A stretch of DNA of 64,000 nt from contig NZ_JBBKBA010000003.1 in NCBI RefSeq assembly GCF_038404985.1, forward strand, positions 62,001 to 126,000. Direction: 5' to 3'. The notes under the pieces were generated by a model. It worked only from the letters and a program-made list of their open reading frames with translations. It did not search any database and was not told where the DNA came from. The translations under genes and the position numbers were made by a program. Below, piece after piece: positions 8,966 through 17,955 of the stretch; position 1 is the first letter of the stretch, and the number at the start of each line of letters is the position of its first letter. Source of the stretch: Ferrovibrio sp. MS7. GTDB lineage: Bacteria; Pseudomonadota; Alphaproteobacteria; Ferrovibrionales; Ferrovibrionaceae.

Positions 8966-9090
8966 GGCACACCTTCTTTCCGCCCTGGTCGCAGGGCGGG
9001 AGTTGAAGGCGGTGCTTGGAAACCCTGAGCCGGGTTGGGTTGAGGCCGGCTGCGAGCATCTGACGGGGAGACCGCGTTGCCCCCGTGGCT
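8966..9090 (-). promoter_or_regulatory. structured 5' leader of chrB-chrA
   Basis: Between dprA and chrB the minus strand can form three consecutive stems: ACGGGG/CCCCGT (9063-9086), AGCCGG/CCGGCT (9028-9051) and CGCCCTG-CGAC-CAGGGCG (8981-8998). The last sits just upstream of the AAGAAGG ribosome binding site. A conserved RNA motif named chrB has been described upstream of chromate-resistance genes; I cannot confirm that this leader belongs to it. Confidence 0.4.
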
Positions 9091-9107
9091 GACAGCATAG
9101 CAGTTTT

Positions 9108-10223
9108 TCAGACCAAGGAAACCTTGTTGCCGCGATGCCGCTGCAGGCGGCCAGCCAACTCGCGCTCCAGCAGCACCATCTGCACGATGGCCGGGCTGTA
9201 GCCGCTCAGGCGGATCAGTTCGTCGATATCCACCGGGCTCGGCGACAGCAATTCCTCGATGCGGGCATGGGCGGCGGCGACTTCGTGATCGGCGGGCGGC
9301 TCTGGCGGCGCGGCGCGGAAGGGGCGGGACGGCGCGAACAGGTCCGCCTGCAGCAGCGGCTGGATCACCGCCAGCACGTCGTCGATGCGCTCGACCAGGG
9401 CGGCGCCCTGGCGGATCAGGTCGTTGCTGCCATGGCAGCGCGGATCGAGCGGCGACCCCGGCACCGCCATTACCTCGCGGCCCTGCTGGGCGGCGAAGCG
9501 GGCGGTGATCAGCGAGCCGGATTTCATCGCCGCTTCCACCACCAGCACCCCCAGGCTGGCGCCCGAGATCAGCCGGTTGCGGCGCGGGAAATGCTGTGGC
9601 TTCACGCCGGTACCGAACGGCATTTCGGCATAGATCGCGCCGGTGGTGCTGAGCCGTCCGTGCAGGTCGGCATTCTCTGGCGGGAACACCACGTCGATAC
9701 CGGCACCGATGAAGGCATAGGTGGCACCATTCACGGCGAGCGCGCCCTCATGGGCGGCGCGGTCGATGCCGCGTGCCAGGCCGGAAATCACCGCCAGATC
9801 CTGGCGTGCGATCTCGGCGGCGAGGTCGCGGGTGAAACGCTGCCCGATGGCGGAAGCATTGCGTGCGCCGACAATGGCGACGCCGGGCTTTTGCGCCAGG
9901 GTCGCCTGGCCGTGCAGGGTGAGGATCGGCGGCGCGTCGTCGATGCTGGCCAGTCTGGCGGGATAGGCCGGTTCGCCCCAGGCGACCAGCCGCGCACCAT
10001 GGCGGCGCACGGCTTCCGCTTCGGCCTCGGCTTCTGCCTGGCTGGCAATCGTGAGGCTGCGTTTGCCGCCGCGCCGCGCCAGATCGGGCAGGGCCTTCAG
10101 TGCCGCCGCAGCAGAGCCGAAGCGGTCGAGCAACTGGTGGAAGGTGATGGGGCCGACATTCTCGCTGCGGATCAGACGCAGCCAGTCGAGCCTTTCGGCA
10201 TCCGGCAGCTCACGCGCCGCCAT
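9108..10223 (-). CDS. dprA: DNA-processing protein DprA
   Basis: Cytoplasmic DprA/Smf, 371 residues. In competent bacteria it binds incoming single-stranded DNA and loads RecA; in others its role is less clear. Landmarks are an N-terminal helical domain ([18 protein letters not shown]), the Rossmann-like core with [35 protein letters not shown] and PRRNRLISG, and a C-terminal winged-helix domain (about 310-370, [27 protein letters not shown]-like). The start overlaps the plsY end by 14 bases. It closes the pyrB-pyrC'-plsY-dprA run, a common alphaproteobacterial order. Confidence 0.93.
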   Translation of the reverse strand: MAARELPDAERLDWLRLIRSENVGPITFHQLLDRFGSAAAALKALPDLARRGGKRSLTIASQAEAEAEAEAVRRHGARLVAWGEPAYPARLASIDDAPPILTLHGQATLAQKPGVAIVGARNASAIGQRFTRDLAAEIARQDLAVISGLARGIDRAAHEGALAVNGATYAFIGAGIDVVFPPENADLHGRLSTTGAIYAEMPFGTGVKPQHFPRRNRLISGASLGVLVVEAAMKSGSLITARFAAQQGREVMAVPGSPLDPRCHGSNDLIRQGAALVERIDDVLAVIQPLLQADLFAPSRPFRAAPPEPPADHEVAAAHARIEELLSPSPVDIDELIRLSGYSPAIVQMVLLERELAGRLQRHRGNKVSLV

Positions 10224-10839
10224 CTGCTTTCTTCTTGCCGATCTTCGGTTCCTCGCCCTTGAGCAGGCGGGCGATATTCTGGTGATGCCGGATGAAGACC
10301 AGCACCGCCATCACGGCGCAGAGCAAGGCGACGCCCAAGGCTTGTGAGGGGGGCGATACCAGAAACCAGGCAAACAGCGGACTAAGCGCGGCGGCGAGCA
10401 GGGCCGAGAGCGAGGAGAGGCGGCTGACGGCGGCGACCAGCAGCCAGGTGCCGCAGCAGAGCAGGCCGAGCGGCCAGTAGAGGCCGAGGGTGACACCCAG
10501 GAAGGTGGCGACGCCCTTGCCGCCGTTGAATTTCAGCCAAACCGGAAACAGATGCCCGACGAAGGCTGCGAAGGCAGCGACAATCATCAGGTCCGGACCG
10601 CCGAAATACTGGCCCAGGACCGCCGCCAGCGTGCCTTTGCCGCCATCGAGGATCAGGGTGGCCAGCGCCAGGTCCTTGCGGCCGGTGCGCAGCACATTGG
10701 TGGCGCCGATATTGCCCGAGCCAATGGCGCGGATATCGCCGAGGCCCGCCAGCTTGGTCAGCACCAGGCCGAACGGGATCGAGCCGAGCGCATAGCCGCA
10801 GGATAGAGCCAGCAGGATGTAAGCTGTATCGAGGCTCAT
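10210..10839 (-). CDS. plsY: acyl-phosphate:glycerol-3-phosphate acyltransferase PlsY
   Basis: Integral membrane enzyme that transfers an acyl group from acyl-phosphate to glycerol-3-phosphate, the first step of phospholipid synthesis. 209 residues with five or six membrane helices. The three conserved loops are present: GSIPFG and GSGNIGATN (about 20-50), DGGKGT (about 65-70) and [12 protein letters not shown] (about 103-114). Its substrate is made by PlsX, encoded in this window at 46.4-47.5 kb. It overlaps pyrC' by 4 bases upstream and dprA by 14 bases downstream. Confidence 0.95.
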   Translation of the reverse strand: MSLDTAYILLALSCGYALGSIPFGLVLTKLAGLGDIRAIGSGNIGATNVLRTGRKDLALATLILDGGKGTLAAVLGQYFGGPDLMIVAAFAAFVGHLFPVWLKFNGGKGVATFLGVTLGLYWPLGLLCCGTWLLVAAVSRLSSLSALLAAALSPLFAWFLVSPPSQALGVALLCAVMAVLVFIRHHQNIARLLKGEEPKIGKKKADGGA

Positions 10840-12143
10840 TGGCCGTCCCGCTTGCGCTGGAACACGGTGTTGCCACCAACCACGGTACGCAGCACATGGC
10901 CTTGCACGCGGCGGCCGTCATAGGGCGAATTCTTGGCCTTCGAGCGCAGCTTCTTGGCGTCGATCTTCCACGGCGCGTCGAGATCGAACAGCAACAGGTC
11001 GGCGGGTGCGCCCGGTGCCAGGCGGCCGCTCTCAAGCTTCAGCAGCTTGGCCGGCTTGTAGGTGAGGCAGGCGAGCAGGGGCAGCAACGGCATGTCGCCC
11101 GAGTGATAGAGGCCGAGGGTGAGCGGCAGCAGCGTTTCCAGGCCGATGGCACCGAAAGCTGCCTGGGCGAAGGGCAGGCGCTTGCTTTCCGGATCCTGCG
11201 GCGCGTGGGCCGAGGAAATCACGTCGATGGTGCCGTCCTGCAGGGCTTCCACCACGGCGCGGCGGTCATCCTCGTGGCGCAGCGGCGGCTTCACCTTGGC
11301 GAAGGTGCGGTAATCGCCGATATCGAATTCGTTGAGCGCGAAATTATGCACGGCGGCGCCGGCGGTGAGGCGCAGGCCGCGCGCCTTGGCCTGGCGGGCC
11401 GTTTCCAGCGCATCCCGGGTCGAGAGATGCGCCGCATGCAGGCGGCCACGGGTGATTTCCAGCAGCCGGATATCGCGTTCCAGCATGATCACCTCGGCAG
11501 CGGCCGGTATGCCGGGCAGGCCGAGGCGGGCGGAAACCTCGCCCTCGTTCATGGCACCATCGGTACTGAGCTTCGGCTCCTCGCAGGGCTGGATCAGCAG
11601 CAGGTCGAACACCGTGGCATAGGACAGCGCACGGCGCATCACGCGGGCATCCGAAATGGCATGCTCGCCATCGGTGAAGGCAACGGCGCCGGCCTCGGCG
11701 AGCAGGCCGAACTCGGTCATTTCCTTGCCATGCGTGCCCTTGGTGGCGGCGGCGGCGGGCAGCACGCGCACCACGGCGCTGGCTTCGGCGCGGCGGGAAA
11801 TGAATTCCACCAGCGCCACCTCGTCGATCACCGGATCGGTATTCGGCATCGCCACTACCGTGGTAATGCCGCCGGCGGCAGCCGCACGCGCGCCCGTCGC
11901 CAGCGTTTCCTGGTGTTCGGCGCCCGGCTCGCGCAGCCAGACATGCATGTCGATCAGGCCGGGACTGAGGCAATGCCCCTGGCAGTCGATGGTCTCGGTT
12001 TCGCTGCCCAGGCTGGTGACGGCCAGGCGCGGCCCGAGATCGAGGATGCGATCGCCCTCGGTGAGCAGCGCCCCCTTCACATCGAGCCCGGTAGCGGGGT
12101 CGAGCAGGCGCGCGTTGGTATACAGCGTCCGGCGGCGCGGCAT
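10836..12143 (-). CDS. pyrC: dihydroorotase-like protein PyrC', probably non-catalytic
   Basis: Class I dihydroorotase fold, 435 residues, encoded directly after pyrB. Key metal ligands are missing. The HxH motif reads His67-Val-Trp69 ([10 protein letters not shown]). The position of the later metal histidine reads LIQPCEE (about 184-190) rather than xDHCED. The catalytic aspartate of TDHAP is Ala312 (SSAHAP). His239 is retained. In other bacteria such a PyrC' is an inactive partner that assembles with aspartate carbamoyltransferase; a true dihydroorotase would then lie elsewhere. The adjacent pyrB, 6 bases upstream, supports the partner role. The fold is certain, the inactivity likely. Confidence 0.88.
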   Translation of the reverse strand: MPRRRTLYTNARLLDPATGLDVKGALLTEGDRILDLGPRLAVTSLGSETETIDCQGHCLSPGLIDMHVWLREPGAEHQETLATGARAAAAGGITTVVAMPNTDPVIDEVALVEFISRRAEASAVVRVLPAAAATKGTHGKEMTEFGLLAEAGAVAFTDGEHAISDARVMRRALSYATVFDLLLIQPCEEPKLSTDGAMNEGEVSARLGLPGIPAAAEVIMLERDIRLLEITRGRLHAAHLSTRDALETARQAKARGLRLTAGAAVHNFALNEFDIGDYRTFAKVKPPLRHEDDRRAVVEALQDGTIDVISSAHAPQDPESKRLPFAQAAFGAIGLETLLPLTLGLYHSGDMPLLPLLACLTYKPAKLLKLESGRLAPGAPADLLLFDLDAPWKIDAKKLRSKAKNSPYDGRRVQGHVLRTVVGGNTVFQRKRDGQ

Positions 12144-12149
12144 GGTGCG

Positions 12150-13148
12150 TTATTCCCCGTGCCAGTTGGGCAGGTGGCGGGAGAGCATCTCAAGGCAGGC
12201 CATACGCACCGCCACGCCCATTTCCACCTGTTCGTGGATGACGCTGCGGTGGATGTCGTCGGCCACCTCGGTGTCGATCTCGATGCCGCGGTTCATCGGT
12301 CCCGGATGCATGATCAGCGCGTCCGGCTTGGCGAAGCTGAGCTTTTCGGCATCCAGGCCGTAGAGATGGAAATATTCGCGCGTGGAGGGCACGAACGACC
12401 CCTGCATGCGTTCCATCTGCAGCCGCAGCATCATCACGATATCCACGTCCGCCAGGCCCTTGCGCATGTCGTGAAACACCTCGACGCCGAAGCGGTCGGC
12501 ATGGGCGGGCAGCAGGGTGGGGGGCGCGATCAGGCGCACATGGGCGCCCATGGTGTTCAGCAGATGGATGTTCGAGCGCGCCACGCGGCTATGCAGGATG
12601 TCGCCGCAGATGGCGACCCGCAGGCCCTGCAGCCGGCCCTTGCGGCGGCGGATGGTCAGGGCGTCGAGCAAGGCCTGGGTCGGGTGTTCATGGGTGCCGT
12701 CGCCGCCATTGATCACCGAGCAGCCGACCTTCTGCGCCAGCAGGGCCACGGCGCCCGAATCCGGGTGGCGCACCACCAGCAGGTCCGGATGCATGGCATT
12801 GAGCGTGATCGCCGTGTCGATCAGCGTCTCGCCCTTCTTGATCGAGGAGGTGGCGACCGACATGTTGATCACATCGGCGCCCAGCCGCTTGCCCGCCAGC
12901 TCGAAGGAAGTGCGGGTGCGGGTCGAATTCTCGAAGAACAGGTTGATGACGGTGCGGCCGCGCAGGCTGCCCTGCTTCTTGTCGATGGCCCGATTCTGCA
13001 GCACGTAGCGGTCCGACTGGTCCAGGATACTCTCGATATCCTGGGCGGAAAGCCCTTCGATTCCAAGGAGATGGCGGTGAGGAAAGGCTGGCCCGGGGCT
13101 GGCTCCTGCGGAGCCGGGCGGCGGGGCGGAGGGAGGGCTTGCGGACAT
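12150..13148 (-). CDS. pyrB: aspartate carbamoyltransferase catalytic subunit
   Basis: Second step of pyrimidine synthesis: carbamoyl phosphate plus aspartate to carbamoyl aspartate. The carbamoyl-phosphate loop STRTRTSFE, the HPTQALLD segment, the [12 protein letters not shown] turn and the C-terminal HPGPMNRG are all visible. With the ATG at 13148 it has 332 residues. A GTG at 13172 would add eight. Neither has a clear Shine-Dalgarno, and the first ~20 residues are an Ala/Pro/Ser-rich extension not typical of the core. No pyrI regulatory gene is adjacent; pairing with PyrC' is expected. The gene is divergent from the hypothetical gene at 13223. Confidence 0.94.
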   Translation of the reverse strand: MSASPPSAPPPGSAGASPGPAFPHRHLLGIEGLSAQDIESILDQSDRYVLQNRAIDKKQGSLRGRTVINLFFENSTRTRTSFELAGKRLGADVINMSVATSSIKKGETLIDTAITLNAMHPDLLVVRHPDSGAVALLAQKVGCSVINGGDGTHEHPTQALLDALTIRRRKGRLQGLRVAICGDILHSRVARSNIHLLNTMGAHVRLIAPPTLLPAHADRFGVEVFHDMRKGLADVDIVMMLRLQMERMQGSFVPSTREYFHLYGLDAEKLSFAKPDALIMHPGPMNRGIEIDTEVADDIHRSVIHEQVEMGVAVRMACLEMLSRHLPNWHGE

Positions 13149-13222
13149 TGGGCCGGGATCATACACATCCACTTGGGCGGCGGCAACGAACCCGTAAGAT
13201 TTGTCCCGCTAAAGTGGATTTC

Positions 13223-13771
13223 ATGGCGCAGCAACCGACGCACCAGTATTTCGACCCGCGCAAGTCGGCCGATCCGGTCGGCGAAGCCCTGCGTTTGCTC
13301 CAGGTGCTGGAAATGCGTGGCCGTCAGGCCGCCGAGGCCTCCCAGGAGACGTTCGAGCGGGCGCAGCTACTTTCCTTTGCCGAATACACCGACAGTTTCC
13401 GCCAGATGCAGGAGTTCCTCTCCTTTTGCGAGGTGCTGGAAGGCCGGCTGGAGCATATCGATGCCGCGACACGCCAGATGGTGCTGTCGGAAGTGAATGG
13501 CGTGAAGATGCGCTGCTATGCCGCCATGCTGCGCGCCATGGGTGCCTATCTCACCTGGATGGACCGGCGCGGCATGGTCAATTTCTTTGCCCAGGCGGTG
13601 TTGCTGAACCAGATCGATTCCCTGGAATTCTTCCGCACCAACTCCCTGCCGGAAATCCCCGCCCAGTTGGTGCCCGATTACCTGCCCGGGTTGCAGGCGG
13701 AGGTGGAGGCCAAGCTGCGCAAAATGCTCGACCGCTGCGTCGACATCCCGGATTTCCGCTTCGAAAATTAA
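13223..13771 (+). CDS. conserved-looking protein of unknown function, all-helical
   Basis: 182 residues from ATG 13223, preceded by a weak GTGGA. I do not recognise the family. The sequence looks almost entirely alpha-helical and soluble, with regularly spaced hydrophobics and many glutamines and arginines (for example LRLLQVLEMRGRQAAEA, then FLSFCEVLEGRLEHIDAATR). There are no membrane segments and no obvious catalytic motif. Cysteines occur singly. It resembles helical adaptor or phasin-like proteins only in composition. It diverges from pyrB and precedes metG by 45 bases in the same direction, so it may share a transcript with metG. Confidence 0.7.
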   Translation: MAQQPTHQYFDPRKSADPVGEALRLLQVLEMRGRQAAEASQETFERAQLLSFAEYTDSFRQMQEFLSFCEVLEGRLEHIDAATRQMVLSEVNGVKMRCYAAMLRAMGAYLTWMDRRGMVNFFAQAVLLNQIDSLEFFRTNSLPEIPAQLVPDYLPGLQAEVEAKLRKMLDRCVDIPDFRFEN

Positions 13772-13816
13772 GCCCAAGCGGTTTCTAAGCTGCTGGCAAT
13801 GCACTATTTTGTGCCC

Positions 13817-15364
13817 ATGACGCGCAACAGCTACTATATCACCACGCCGATCTACTACGTGAACGACAAGCCCCATATCGGGCATGCCTACACGACCCTG
13901 GCCTGCGACCTGATCGCCCGCTTCAAGCGGCTGGACGGGTTCGATGTGCTGTTCCTTACCGGCACCGATGAGCATGGCCAGAAGGTCGAGAAGGCGGCGC
14001 AGGCGGCCGGCATGGACCCCAAGGCATTCTGCGACCAGGTGAGCACCAATTTCCGCGAGCTGGCCAAGCGGCTGAATATTTCCAACGACGACTTTATCCG
14101 CACCACCGAGGAGCGCCACATCAAGTCGGTGCAGGCGTTGTGGAACAAGCTGGTTGAAGCCGGTGATATCTACCTCGGCTATTACGAGGGCTGGTACGCG
14201 GTGCGCGACGAGGCCTTCTACCAGGAGGAAGAACTCCAGGACGGCCCGCAGGGCAAGACCGTGATCGCGTCCGGTGCGCCGGTGGAGTGGGTGAAGGAGC
14301 CGTCCTATTTCTTCCGCCTCTCGGCCTGGGAGGAGCGGCTGCTCAAGTTCTACGACGAGCATCCCGATTTCATCCTGCCGAACAGCCGCCGCAACGAGGT
14401 GGTGAGCTTCGTGAAGGGCGGGCTGAAAGACCTTTCGGTCTCGCGTACCACCTTCAAGTGGGGCGTTCCGGTGCCGAACGATCCGGCGCATATCATGTAT
14501 GTGTGGCTGGACGCGCTGACCAACTACATCACCGCCGCCGGCTATCCCGATACCAATGCGGAGAAGTACAAGCGCTACTGGCCCGCCGACATCCATATGG
14601 TCGGCAAGGACATCCTGCGCTTCCACGCGGTCTACTGGCCTGCCTTCCTGCTCGCCGCCGGGCTGGAGACGCATAAGCGCGTCTTTGCCCATGGTTGGTG
14701 GACCAACGAGGGCCAGAAAATTTCCAAGTCGCTCGGCAACGTGATCGACCCGCTGGCGCTGATCGACACTTTCGGCCTCGACCAGACGCGCTATTTCCTG
14801 ATGCGCGAAGTGCCGTTCGGCAATGATGGCGATTTCCGCCGCGAGTCGATGATCAACCGTATTAACAACGAACTGGCCAACGGCATGGGCAACCTGGCGC
14901 AGCGCACGCTGAGCTTCGTTGCCAAGAATGCCAATGCCGCCGTGCCCGAGCCGGGTCCGTTGAGCGAATTGGACGAGGGGTTGCTGGCCCAGGCCGGCAG
15001 CCTGCTGGTGCAGATGCGCGCCGCCTTCGACCGCCAGGAACTGCATGTCGCGTTGCAGAACTGGTACGACTTGGTGGATGCCGCCAACAAGTATATCGAC
15101 GTGGCGGCACCCTGGACTCTGCGCAAGACCGATCCGGCGCGGATGAACACGGTGCTGTGGGTATTGCTGGAAACCATCCGTCACCTCGCCATCCTGGCGC
15201 AGCCGGTAACGCCGGATGCAGCGGCGAAGCTGCTCGATCAGCTTGGCGTCTCGGAAGCGGCGCGCAGCTTCGCGCATCTCGGCGAACTCGGTCGCCTGCG
15301 TGCCGGCACGCCGCTGCCCGCACCCCAGGGCGTGTTCCCGCGCTTTGTCGAGGCGAAGGACTAA
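13817..15364 (+). CDS. metG: methionyl-tRNA synthetase
   Basis: Charges tRNA-Met with methionine in the cytoplasm. Class I signature HIGH is at residues 20-23 (KPHIGHAYTT) and the KMSKS-like loop is KISKS (GQKISKSLGNVIDP). The short form lacks both the four-cysteine zinc knuckle and the C-terminal tRNA-binding appendage, as is usual in alphaproteobacteria (about 515 residues). The start at 13817 (MTRNSYYITTPIYY) matches the family; an in-frame ATG at 13799 would add six residues. Neither has a good ribosome binding site. tatD and the MBL hydrolase follow in the same direction, a common arrangement. Confidence 0.95.
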   Translation: MTRNSYYITTPIYYVNDKPHIGHAYTTLACDLIARFKRLDGFDVLFLTGTDEHGQKVEKAAQAAGMDPKAFCDQVSTNFRELAKRLNISNDDFIRTTEERHIKSVQALWNKLVEAGDIYLGYYEGWYAVRDEAFYQEEELQDGPQGKTVIASGAPVEWVKEPSYFFRLSAWEERLLKFYDEHPDFILPNSRRNEVVSFVKGGLKDLSVSRTTFKWGVPVPNDPAHIMYVWLDALTNYITAAGYPDTNAEKYKRYWPADIHMVGKDILRFHAVYWPAFLLAAGLETHKRVFAHGWWTNEGQKISKSLGNVIDPLALIDTFGLDQTRYFLMREVPFGNDGDFRRESMINRINNELANGMGNLAQRTLSFVAKNANAAVPEPGPLSELDEGLLAQAGSLLVQMRAAFDRQELHVALQNWYDLVDAANKYIDVAAPWTLRKTDPARMNTVLWVLLETIRHLAILAQPVTPDAAAKLLDQLGVSEAARSFAHLGELGRLRAGTPLPAPQGVFPRFVEAKD

Positions 15365-15368
15365 GGCG

Positions 15369-15398
15369 ATGCTCATTGATAGCCCCCATGCTTATTGA
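15369..15398 (+). other. possible 9-codon leader ORF overlapping the tatD start
   Basis: ATG at 15369 reads MLIDSPHAY and stops at 15396-15398, across the true tatD start at 15388 in another frame. Its first 14 bases nearly duplicate the first 14 bases of tatD (12 of 14 identical), giving a tandem-duplicated start 19 bases apart. It might couple translation of tatD to metG. Confidence 0.35.
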
Positions 15399-16191
15399 CA
15401 GTCACTGCCATCTCGACTTTCCGGATTTCAGCACCGAGCTGGATGCCGTGGTGGCACGTGCGCGCGAGGCCCGTGTCGGCCTGATGCTGACGATTTCGAC
15501 GCGGCTCGACAAGTTCGCCCAGGTACTGGCGGTGGCCGAGCGTTTTCCTGATGTGTATTGCACCGTCGGCATTCATCCGCATGAAGCCGACGACCATGTG
15601 GATGTGGCGGCGGCGAAGCTGATCGAGCTGTCGAAGCACCCGAAGGTGGTCGGCATCGGCGAGACCGGGCTGGATTACTTCTACGAACACGGCAGCCGCG
15701 CGGCGCAGAAAAGCTGCTTCCTGGCGCATATCCAGGCGGCGCGCGAAACCGGCCTGCCGATCATCATTCACACCCGCGATGCCGATGACGACACGGCGGA
15801 GATTCTCGATCAGGAAATGGCCAAGGGCGCCTTCAAGGGCCTGCTGCATTGCTTCTCGTCCGGCCATGCACTGGCCGAACGCGCCGTCGCCCATGGCATG
15901 ATGGTGTCCTTCTCCGGCATCCTTACGTTCAAGAACGCGAAAGCCGTGCAGGCCAGCGCGACATCCCTGCCGCTGGAAAGCCTGCTGGTGGAGACGGATG
16001 CGCCATATCTGGCGCCGATCCCGATGCGCGGCAAGCGCAACGAGCCCGCCTATGTGGCCCATACCGCTGCCTATCTGGCGCAACTGCGCGGCATCGGCGT
16101 GGCTGATCTGCAGCGCCTGACCACGGCGAATTTCCTGCGCCTGTTCGACAAGGTGCCGCCGCAGGCGGTCGGCGCCGCACTCGCTGCCTGA
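15388..16191 (+). CDS. TatD-family metal-dependent hydrolase
   Basis: 267 residues, TIM-barrel metal-dependent deoxyribonuclease/hydrolase of the TatD/YcfH type. Metal ligands are visible as His6 and His8 (MLIDSHCHLD), the glutamate in GIGETGLDYFYE, later histidines in IIHTRDADDDT and HCFSS, and the aspartate in LLVETDAPYLAP. The start is fixed by the universally conserved xDSHCH N-terminus; there is no strong ribosome binding site, but a short leader frame overlaps it. The gene lies between metG and the MBL-fold gene, a frequent order. Suggested roles in the family include DNA repair and 3' end processing. Confidence 0.92.
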   Translation: MLIDSHCHLDFPDFSTELDAVVARAREARVGLMLTISTRLDKFAQVLAVAERFPDVYCTVGIHPHEADDHVDVAAAKLIELSKHPKVVGIGETGLDYFYEHGSRAAQKSCFLAHIQAARETGLPIIIHTRDADDDTAEILDQEMAKGAFKGLLHCFSSGHALAERAVAHGMMVSFSGILTFKNAKAVQASATSLPLESLLVETDAPYLAPIPMRGKRNEPAYVAHTAAYLAQLRGIGVADLQRLTTANFLRLFDKVPPQAVGAALAA

Positions 16192-16204
16192 CGATAATTA
16201 AGCA

Positions 16205-16960
16205 ATGAAAAGCATCATCCTTGGCTGTGGCGCATCAACCGGCACGCCGCGCATCGACGGCGCCTGGGGCGCCTGCGATCCGAACGAACCGCGCAACCGC
16301 CGCAGCCGCTGCTCCATTGTAGTGGAAGAGGGCGATACCCGCGTTCTGGTGGACACCAGCCCAGACCTGCGCCAGCAATTCCTGAGCAACGGCCTCACCT
16401 GGGTTTCTGCGGTGGTCTGGACTCATGACCATGCCGACCAGACCCATGGCATCGACGATATCCGCATCCTGGCCTATGCGGCGCAGAAGCGGGTACCTGC
16501 CTGGGGCGACCAGTTCACGCTCGACCGTCTGACCAAGAAATTCAGCTACTGCTTCCACACTGTCGGCGGCTATCCGGCGATCCTTGAGCAGAAGTTGATC
16601 AACGGTCCGTTCCAGGTCGGTGCGCTTAACATCACGCCGATCCACCAGGATCATGGCTCGATGCATTCGCTCGGCTTCCGCTTCAACGATACGCTGGCCT
16701 ATTCCAACGATGTGGTGAATCTGGACGACGAAGCCTTCGAGAAGCTGCGTGGCGTCAAGGTCTGGATCGTCGATGCGCTGCGTCACAAGCCGCATCCGAC
16801 CCATGCCCATGTTGCCCGCACGCTGGAATGGATCGAACGCGTGAAGCCGGAACGCGCCATTCTCACCAACATGAATTTCGAGGTTGATTATGCCTCGCTC
16901 AAGGCCGAACTGCCGCCGCATGTCGAGCCAGCCTATGACGGCATGGTGATCGAATGCTGA
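16205..16960 (+). CDS. MBL-fold metallo-hydrolase (PhnP/RNase Z-like)
   Basis: 251-residue soluble metallo-beta-lactamase-fold hydrolase. The zinc motif HxHxDxxH is at residues 74-81 (THDHADQTHG). Further ligands are in ITPIHQDHGSMHS and DALRHKPHPTHAH. The N-terminal GCGASTGTPRIDGAWG loop is typical of the PhnP-like group that cleaves cyclic phosphodiesters, but no phn genes are nearby. It consistently follows metG-tatD in alphaproteobacteria, so a housekeeping role in nucleotide or RNA metabolism is plausible. It overlaps the ELM1-like gene by 7 bases. Confidence 0.88.
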   Translation: MKSIILGCGASTGTPRIDGAWGACDPNEPRNRRSRCSIVVEEGDTRVLVDTSPDLRQQFLSNGLTWVSAVVWTHDHADQTHGIDDIRILAYAAQKRVPAWGDQFTLDRLTKKFSYCFHTVGGYPAILEQKLINGPFQVGALNITPIHQDHGSMHSLGFRFNDTLAYSNDVVNLDDEAFEKLRGVKVWIVDALRHKPHPTHAHVARTLEWIERVKPERAILTNMNFEVDYASLKAELPPHVEPAYDGMVIEC

Positions 16961-17955
16961 AGACCATCTGGGCTGTTTCCGAACGTGGTGCCGTCGGCAT
17001 GCAGAGCCAGGCGCTGGGCCTCGGCGAAGCCCTGTTCGCCGGCGGCGGCTTCGAGGCGCCCAAGGTGTATGAAGTGGCTTTCCGCTGGCCCTATACCTGG
17101 GCGCCGATGACGCCGGCCTTTGCCAGCATCAAGGCCCTGACCGCGGATACCGCTGCGCCGTTCGAGGAAGCCGCGAAGAACGCCCAATGGCCCGACCTGC
17201 TGATCACCTGCGGCCGCAAGTCGGCCTTGCTGGCGCTGGCGGTGAAGCGGATGAGCGGTGGCCGCACGGTCTGCATTCATGTGCAGGATCCGAAATCCGA
17301 TCCGCGCCATTGGGACCTGCTGATCGTGCCCGAGCATGACCGTGCCCGGGCGCCGAATGTGCTGGTGTCGAAAGGCGCGCTGCACCGTGTCACCCGTGCC
17401 AAGCTGACCGCCTCGGCCGAAGCGCTGGCGCCACAGCTTGAACAGATTCCGTCGCCGCGCCTGGCGGTACTGGTCGGCGGCAACAACCGCTACTACACGC
17501 TGGATACGGAATGGATGGCCGGCTTCGTGGCGCAGCTTCGCCAGGCGACACAGCAAGGGCAGGGTGCCTCCTGGGGCATCCTCGCCACCATCTCGCGCCG
17601 CACCGGCGAGGCCGAGACCAATATCCTGCGCGGGGGCCTGGCCAGCATGCCCGGCACGTATCTATGGGATGGCACGGGACCGAACCCGTATTTTGGCTTT
17701 CTCGGCCTGGCCGATGCCATTCTTGTTACCTGCGATTCCGTGTCGATGATTTCCGAGGCCTGCGCCACCGGCAAGCCGGTCTACGTCGTCCGGCTGCCTG
17801 GGAATTCCAAGCGTTTCGACGCTTTTTTCGAGAATCTGCGCCGCCGCGGCCTGATCCAGTGGTTTGATGGCCATATCGCGCAATGGGAAAATACCCGGCT
17901 CGACGATATGGACCATATTGCGGACGAAGTGCGGGAGCGTCTAGGTTGGCGCTGA
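16954..17955 (+). CDS. mitochondrial fission ELM1-like family protein (DUF1022)
   Basis: 333 residues, related to plant ELM1 and a widespread alphaproteobacterial family. It looks like a GT-B-type glycosyltransferase fold. The C-terminal half has the conserved stretch around GPNPYFGFLGLADAILVT and CDSVSMISEACATGKPVYV. The N-terminal WAVSERGAVGMQSQALGLG is also typical. Plant ELM1 recruits the dynamin DRP3; the bacterial role is not established. The gene overlaps the MBL gene by 7 bases and its stop overlaps the next start (TGATG), so it may work with the secreted protein encoded there. Confidence 0.85.
   Translation: MLKTIWAVSERGAVGMQSQALGLGEALFAGGGFEAPKVYEVAFRWPYTWAPMTPAFASIKALTADTAAPFEEAAKNAQWPDLLITCGRKSALLALAVKRMSGGRTVCIHVQDPKSDPRHWDLLIVPEHDRARAPNVLVSKGALHRVTRAKLTASAEALAPQLEQIPSPRLAVLVGGNNRYYTLDTEWMAGFVAQLRQATQQGQGASWGILATISRRTGEAETNILRGGLASMPGTYLWDGTGPNPYFGFLGLADAILVTCDSVSMISEACATGKPVYVVRLPGNSKRFDAFFENLRRRGLIQWFDGHIAQWENTRLDDMDHIADEVRERLGWR

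Noticed and set aside
10839-13496. 885-codon open frame antisense to pyrC'-pyrB
   Set aside because: It has no domain character and covers two well-defined genes on the other strand.
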